64,000 nt of DNA from Sphingobacterium haloxyli (GTDB lineage Bacteria; Bacteroidota; Bacteroidia; Sphingobacteriales; Sphingobacteriaceae): positions 186,001 to 250,000 of the forward strand of contig NZ_PVBQ01000002.1 in NCBI RefSeq assembly GCF_002980525.1, written 5' to 3'. The position numbers were made by a program, and so were the translations under genes. Under the pieces are notes generated by a model. The model made no database searches, was not told the origin of the DNA, and was given only the letters and a program-made list of their open reading frames with translations. Shown piece after piece: positions 60,322 to 64,000 of this stretch; the first letter of the stretch is position 1; each line of letters begins with the position of its first letter.

Positions 60322-61838
60322 CCGGAGGAACACATAAACAATACGATGTCGTTATCGTGGGGAGCGGACTGGGCGGCTTGGTATCAGCAGTTATACTGGC
60401 AAAGGAAGGGCTACGTGTTTGCGTGTTGGAAAAAAACAATCAGTTTGGTGGGAATTTGCAGACGTTTTCCCGCAATAAGAAAGTGTTCGATACAGGGGTG
60501 CATTATATTGGGAGTCTGGGGGATGGACAGAATTTATACCGTTATTTTTCCTATGTGGGGATTATGTCTCATCTTCGGCTAGAACCTATGCCTACGGTTT
60601 TCGACCAGATTTGTTTTGGTGACGAGAAAGTTTGTTATCCCATTGCACAGGGCTATGATGCCTTTGTAGATTATTTGTCGGCGTATTTCCCGACCGAACG
60701 TTCAGCATTGATAAAATATATTGCTGATTTACAGTATACCTGTAAGGCGTTCCCATTATATTGTGTGGAAGATGGAGAGGGTTATGCACCGGAAGTTATA
60801 AGCCTAAGTGTCAAGGATTATTTTACAGGGTTAACGGACAATGAACGTTTGCGTGCGGTATTGGTTGGGAATAATTTCCTATACGCGGGCGAAGATGATA
60901 AAACGCCCTTTTATGTCCATGCACTCGCCGTCAATTCTTATATCCAAAGTGCTTATAGATGCGTACTTGGGGGTAGTCAAATCAGTAAATTACTGATTCG
61001 TGAACTGCGGAAATTAGGCGGGGAGGCATACAAACGTGAAGAAGTAACGAAACTAGAAGTCGAGGGTGGAAAGATCTACAGTGCGCTAACAAACAATGGA
61101 AATCAAGTGAGGGGCGATTTGTTTGTAATGAATACAGACCCTAAAAGAGCGTTGCAATTAGTTGGAAAGGAACATTTTCGAAAGGCTTTTTATGACCGCA
61201 TCCAAGCATTATCGGTAACGACCTCTTCGTTTAGTTTACATGGTATTTTGCAACCAGCAAAGGTACAGTATAAAGGCCACAACATTTACTGGCACCAAAA
61301 TGCAAATTCCGTTTGGCACGCAGCAACTTACCAAAAAGATGATTGGGCAAATATGTTTATGCTATCTATGACGGAGGACTCGCGACATCCTGGTTATGCA
61401 GATACCTTTACGGTGCTAACGTATATGCATTTTGATGAGGTGGAGGCTTGGGAAGATACGATGAATACGGTAATCCATCCAGAAGGCAGGGGCGCGGCAT
61501 ATGAAAGTTTTAAAGCAGCTAAAACGGAACAGTTATTGGAGAAGATGAAGCGGTATTTTCCGGAGTTGGTGGAGGCCGTCAATCGGACATATGTATCGAC
61601 TCCCTTATCCTATCGAGATTACATTGGCATGCACCGGGGTAATTTGTATGGCCATATAAAGGATGCCAGGGACCCCTTAAAGACGTTTGTCGCGCCGAAG
61701 ACGAAGATAGAAAATCTATATCTTACAGGGCATGGGATATATATGCACGGTATTTTGGGGGTCACGGTGGGTGCCATAGCGACCTGTTCCGAAATATTGG
61801 GGAAATCGTATTTATTAGAGAAGATTCGTGGGGCATGA
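60318..61838 (+). CDS. Phytoene desaturase-like FAD oxidoreductase
   Basis: A 506-residue flavoprotein of the CrtI/retinol saturase group. The N-terminal FAD motif is VVIVGSGLGGLVSAVILAKEG, followed by VLEKNNQFGGNLQTFSR, the substrate-side block DTGVHYIGSLGDG, and the C-terminal LYLTGHGIYMHGILGVTVGAI that closes the FAD site. In flexirubin clusters this gene type is constant; it probably oxidises or isomerises the polyene. The frame is open from TTG 60273, but ATG 60318, overlapping the MMPL stop as ATGA, is the natural start. It is followed 39 bases later by the ligase gene. Confidence 0.88.
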   Translation: MTGGTHKQYDVVIVGSGLGGLVSAVILAKEGLRVCVLEKNNQFGGNLQTFSRNKKVFDTGVHYIGSLGDGQNLYRYFSYVGIMSHLRLEPMPTVFDQICFGDEKVCYPIAQGYDAFVDYLSAYFPTERSALIKYIADLQYTCKAFPLYCVEDGEGYAPEVISLSVKDYFTGLTDNERLRAVLVGNNFLYAGEDDKTPFYVHALAVNSYIQSAYRCVLGGSQISKLLIRELRKLGGEAYKREEVTKLEVEGGKIYSALTNNGNQVRGDLFVMNTDPKRALQLVGKEHFRKAFYDRIQALSVTTSSFSLHGILQPAKVQYKGHNIYWHQNANSVWHAATYQKDDWANMFMLSMTEDSRHPGYADTFTVLTYMHFDEVEAWEDTMNTVIHPEGRGAAYESFKAAKTEQLLEKMKRYFPELVEAVNRTYVSTPLSYRDYIGMHRGNLYGHIKDARDPLKTFVAPKTKIENLYLTGHGIYMHGILGVTVGAIATCSEILGKSYLLEKIRGA

Positions 61839-61877
61839 TCTGCATTAGGGGCCATACTTTGTACTAAATACTTAAAA

Positions 61878-63152
61878 ATGGAAAGACAATCGCCGGAAGA
61901 AATTAAGGCTTATCAAGAAGAACTTTTACGCAGGCAGTTGCTATATATCCAGGAACATTCACCTTACTACAGGCGCTTGTTTGAGCGGCATGCTATTGAA
62001 GTGGCCGAGATACAGACGCTTGGAGATTTAGTGCATATACCAACAACGAGTAAAGACGACATTCAAGCGTGTAATGAGGATTTCTCCTGTGTCGGACGCG
62101 AAGAAATTATAGATTATTGTTCGACATCGGGAACTTTAGGCAAACCGGTAACGTTTGGACTTACGGAAAAAGACTTGGAGCGTTTAGCGTATAATGAGAT
62201 GCGTTCGTTTCAGACGATTGGTGTAAAACCAGGTGATGTGGTCCAATTGATGACCACGATGGACAGGCGGTTTATGGCTGGCCTAGCGTACTTTCTCGGT
62301 CTACGAAAGCTTGAAGCGGGTATTTTGCGTGTGGGTTCGGGAATTCCACAATTACAATGGGATGTTATTTTAAAGCATAGGCCTCGGTTTCTGATTGCCG
62401 TACCGTCTTTTTTATTAAAGCTGATAGAATATGCTGAACAACATAACATTGATTATTGCAACGCGGGTATAGAGGCGGTGTTGTGTATAGGGGAGTCGTT
62501 ACGGGACGCCTCCCTAAACGATTCCGTGCTCACGAGACGTATACGTGAAAAGTGGCCATTGAAACTGTATTCCACGTATGCTTCTACAGAAATGGGAGCG
62601 GCGTTCACCGAATGTGAAGCTTTTCAAGGCGGACATTTACACGAGGATCTTATTATCGCCGAAGTATTAGACGAGGACGAACGACCTGTGCCCGATGGCG
62701 AAAGTGGCGAGCTCGTTGTCACAACCTTAGGTGTGCAGGGTGTGCCGCTGTTGCGATTTAAAACAGGTGACATTGTCCGAAAACACGTTGCTCCTTGCGT
62801 TTGTGGGCGTAATACCTATCGCATTGGCCCTGTAGAAGGAAGAAAACAGCAAATGGTAAAATACAAGGGGACGACTTTGTATCCGCCTGCACTGCATGAC
62901 CTACTTGCCGGCTTTGCCGAGATTGAACACCACGTCATTGAAATATCGCATAACGACATAGGAACGGATGAAATCGTCATCTATATCAGTACAAAAGAGA
63001 CTGCAGCAGAATTTCTGTCGCAGATTAAAGATCGTTTTCGAGCAAAACTACGGGTGACACCCCGTGTAGAAAGGCGGTCGTCGGAAGAGTTACAACGCGT
63101 TATTTTTAATCCTTTGAGCCGGAAGCCGGTTACTTTTATTGATAAGAGATAG
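61878..63152 (+). CDS. Phenylacetate-CoA ligase-like aryl acid adenylating enzyme
   Basis: A 424-residue member of the ANL superfamily related to PaaK. The phosphate loop is YCSTSGTLGKPV, the core block is LYSTYASTEMGAAF, the A5-like motif has GESGELVVTTLG, the hinge is FKTGDIV and the C-terminal domain starts near GRKQQMVKYKGTTLYPP. It would activate the aryl starter (for example a hydroxybenzoate or hydroxycinnamate) as adenylate for loading on the ACP or CoA. No tyrosine ammonia-lyase to make coumarate is in this window. It is the last gene of the cluster and ends 7 bases before repeat R4. Confidence 0.85.
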   Translation: MERQSPEEIKAYQEELLRRQLLYIQEHSPYYRRLFERHAIEVAEIQTLGDLVHIPTTSKDDIQACNEDFSCVGREEIIDYCSTSGTLGKPVTFGLTEKDLERLAYNEMRSFQTIGVKPGDVVQLMTTMDRRFMAGLAYFLGLRKLEAGILRVGSGIPQLQWDVILKHRPRFLIAVPSFLLKLIEYAEQHNIDYCNAGIEAVLCIGESLRDASLNDSVLTRRIREKWPLKLYSTYASTEMGAAFTECEAFQGGHLHEDLIIAEVLDEDERPVPDGESGELVVTTLGVQGVPLLRFKTGDIVRKHVAPCVCGRNTYRIGPVEGRKQQMVKYKGTTLYPPALHDLLAGFAEIEHHVIEISHNDIGTDEIVIYISTKETAAEFLSQIKDRFRAKLRVTPRVERRSSEELQRVIFNPLSRKPVTFIDKR

Positions 63153-63158
63153 TTTTTT

Positions 63159-63606
63159 GTTTCTTTTTTTACCTCAAAAAAAGAAACAAAAAAAGTCGTC
63201 GCTTCAAATCTTTGAGGATAGGGGTAGTACTAAGAATGAGTTTCTACAAGCCTCAAAAATTTGGATGCGACATGCTGTCTTAAGGAGGGGATAGTACAAT
63301 GCTGTACAGTTGAGTTGAAGGCTTGGTCGCAACTTGATTTAGACAACGATGCGACCTTTAGGGCTAAGAGAAGCTTAGGGCATTGCGTAGATAGAAGCGA
63401 TCATTGATTGATTGCGATCACGTGGGTTGAGACGACATAGCATTGTTCCGCGGCCAGCTTTACGCAGACTATTCCGTAAAAACAGCATGTTGTTTGACCG
63501 GAGGGAGTTTCATGCTGTTTAGGAATAGACAAGTAAAGGTAGCGGAACCCTGCAAGTCTTGACTTTTTTTTGCTTCGTTTTTTTGTGTCAAGACAAAAAA
63601 ATGAAG
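63159..63606 (+). repeat. Structured intergenic repeat element, copy R4
   Basis: It lies between the 3' ends of convergent genes. The left hairpin is gtttc...gaaac (63159-63187). Module A uses GTCGC 63198-63202 with GCGAC 63267-63271, and the upper stem is changed to TTTGAGG 63211-63217 with CCTCAAA 63251-63257. A longer spacer (to about 63440) contains inverted short motifs. Module B has gttccgc 63445-63451 with gcggaac 63542-63548, ctattcc 63470-63476 with ggaatag, and AACAGCATG 63481-63489 with CATGCTGTT 63511-63519. The right hairpin is at 63573-63606, just before the helicase stop. The outer hairpins may also end both genes. Confidence 0.85.
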
Positions 63607-63611
63607 AGAAA

Positions 63612-64000
63612 CTACCGTAACAACTCTTGTATATCTTCCGTGGATAACGATTTGATGAAACTTTCTTCGGTGGTAATAAGTGCAGAGGACAGTGCTTTCT
63701 TTTGACTTTGCAGTGCTATGATCTTTTCCTCTACGGTATCCTTACTAATGAACTTGTAGATAAATACATTTTTCGTTTGTCCGATACGGTGTGAACGGTC
63801 TATGGCTTGTTGTTCTACTGCCGGATTCCACCATGGGTCTAAGATAAACACGTAGTCAGCTTCGGTAAGGTTAAGGCCTACACCCCCCGCTTTAATAGAG
63901 ATTAAGAAAATCTGTGTGTCTTCCCGTTCTTTAAACATATTAACCGCGTCCGATCGTTTTTTTGTATTCCCGTCCAAATAGGCATAGGGTATTTTTTTAC
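63612..64000 (-). CDS. SNF2/Rad54-type helicase, C-terminal part (runs off the window)
   Basis: The last 129 or so codons of a large DNA-dependent ATPase. The visible region holds the end of the helicase C domain: motif [44 protein letters not shown] (given here for its parts: GGVGLN and the arginine-finger [10 protein letters not shown]) and a C-terminal coiled tail ending in [11 protein letters not shown]. The frame stays open to the edge of the window ([10 protein letters not shown] precedes), so the gene continues beyond 64000. It is probably a RapA/HepA- or ComF-unlike general SNF2 remodeller; its role cannot be read from this part. It is convergent with the pigment cluster. Confidence 0.92.
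   Translation of the reverse strand, partial: KKIPYAYLDGNTKKRSDAVNMFKEREDTQIFLISIKAGGVGLNLTEADYVFILDPWWNPAVEQQAIDRSHRIGQTKNVFIYKFISKDTVEEKIIALQSQKKALSSALITTEESFIKSLSTEDIQELLR

Overview
The window looks like a chromosome segment of a Bacteroidota member, most likely family Sphingobacteriaceae. The evidence is SusC/SusD outer-membrane pairs, DUF4293, DUF4369-TlpA and DUF3823 proteins, AT-rich TAnnTTTG promoter boxes, few Shine-Dalgarno sequences, a flexirubin/aryl-polyene-type cluster and moderate GC content. The genus cannot be fixed from sequence alone.

Layout. 0-11.5 kb is housekeeping: an outer-membrane protein, a truA-ABC transporter pair, a DUF4293 gene pair, a TPR-like membrane protein, ung, a possible papain-fold protein, an Lrp regulator and a sufBCD operon that ends at tandem hairpins with no sufS or sufE. 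11.7-37.9 kb is one large polysaccharide utilisation locus (PUL). It holds a ROK kinase and FHS sugar permease (+), a susC-susD-DUF3823-GH71/99-GH71/99-GH2-GH92 operon (-), a decayed fourth GH71/99 gene, a Tat-exported sugar isomerase-like protein (-), an esterase, a two-module binding lipoprotein and a third GH71/99 enzyme with a fascin-like tail (+), and a one-protein transmembrane regulator (LamG-like, Kelch, membrane helix, SARP-type DNA-binding domain). The enzyme mix points to an alpha-mannan-like glycan, but that is inference. A tRNA-Gly(GCC) marks the right edge of the PUL.

38.2-47.7 kb is again housekeeping: a FAD oxidoreductase, lemA with two TPM-domain genes, a TlpA-like protein, pgi, prfB with its programmed +1 frameshift, dcd and a 2-oxoglutarate dioxygenase. 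48.2-63.2 kb is a tightly packed, co-directional type II polyketide cluster of the aryl-polyene/flexirubin kind: thioesterase, ketosynthases, ACP, a Cys-less chain-length-factor-like protein, dehydratase, LolA-like carrier, glycosyltransferase, an MMPL exporter fused to an acyltransferase, a desaturase-like flavoprotein and an aryl-acid ligase. The window ends inside a SNF2-type helicase.

The most unusual non-coding signal is a family of four dispersed, strongly structured intergenic elements of about 330-450 bp (3.3, 39.8, 47.8 and 63.2 kb). They are bounded by A/T-tract hairpins, and their inner stems change on both arms together, so pairing is preserved between copies. Two copies 36.7 kb apart share 81 identical bases. 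I do not know a described family that matches them.
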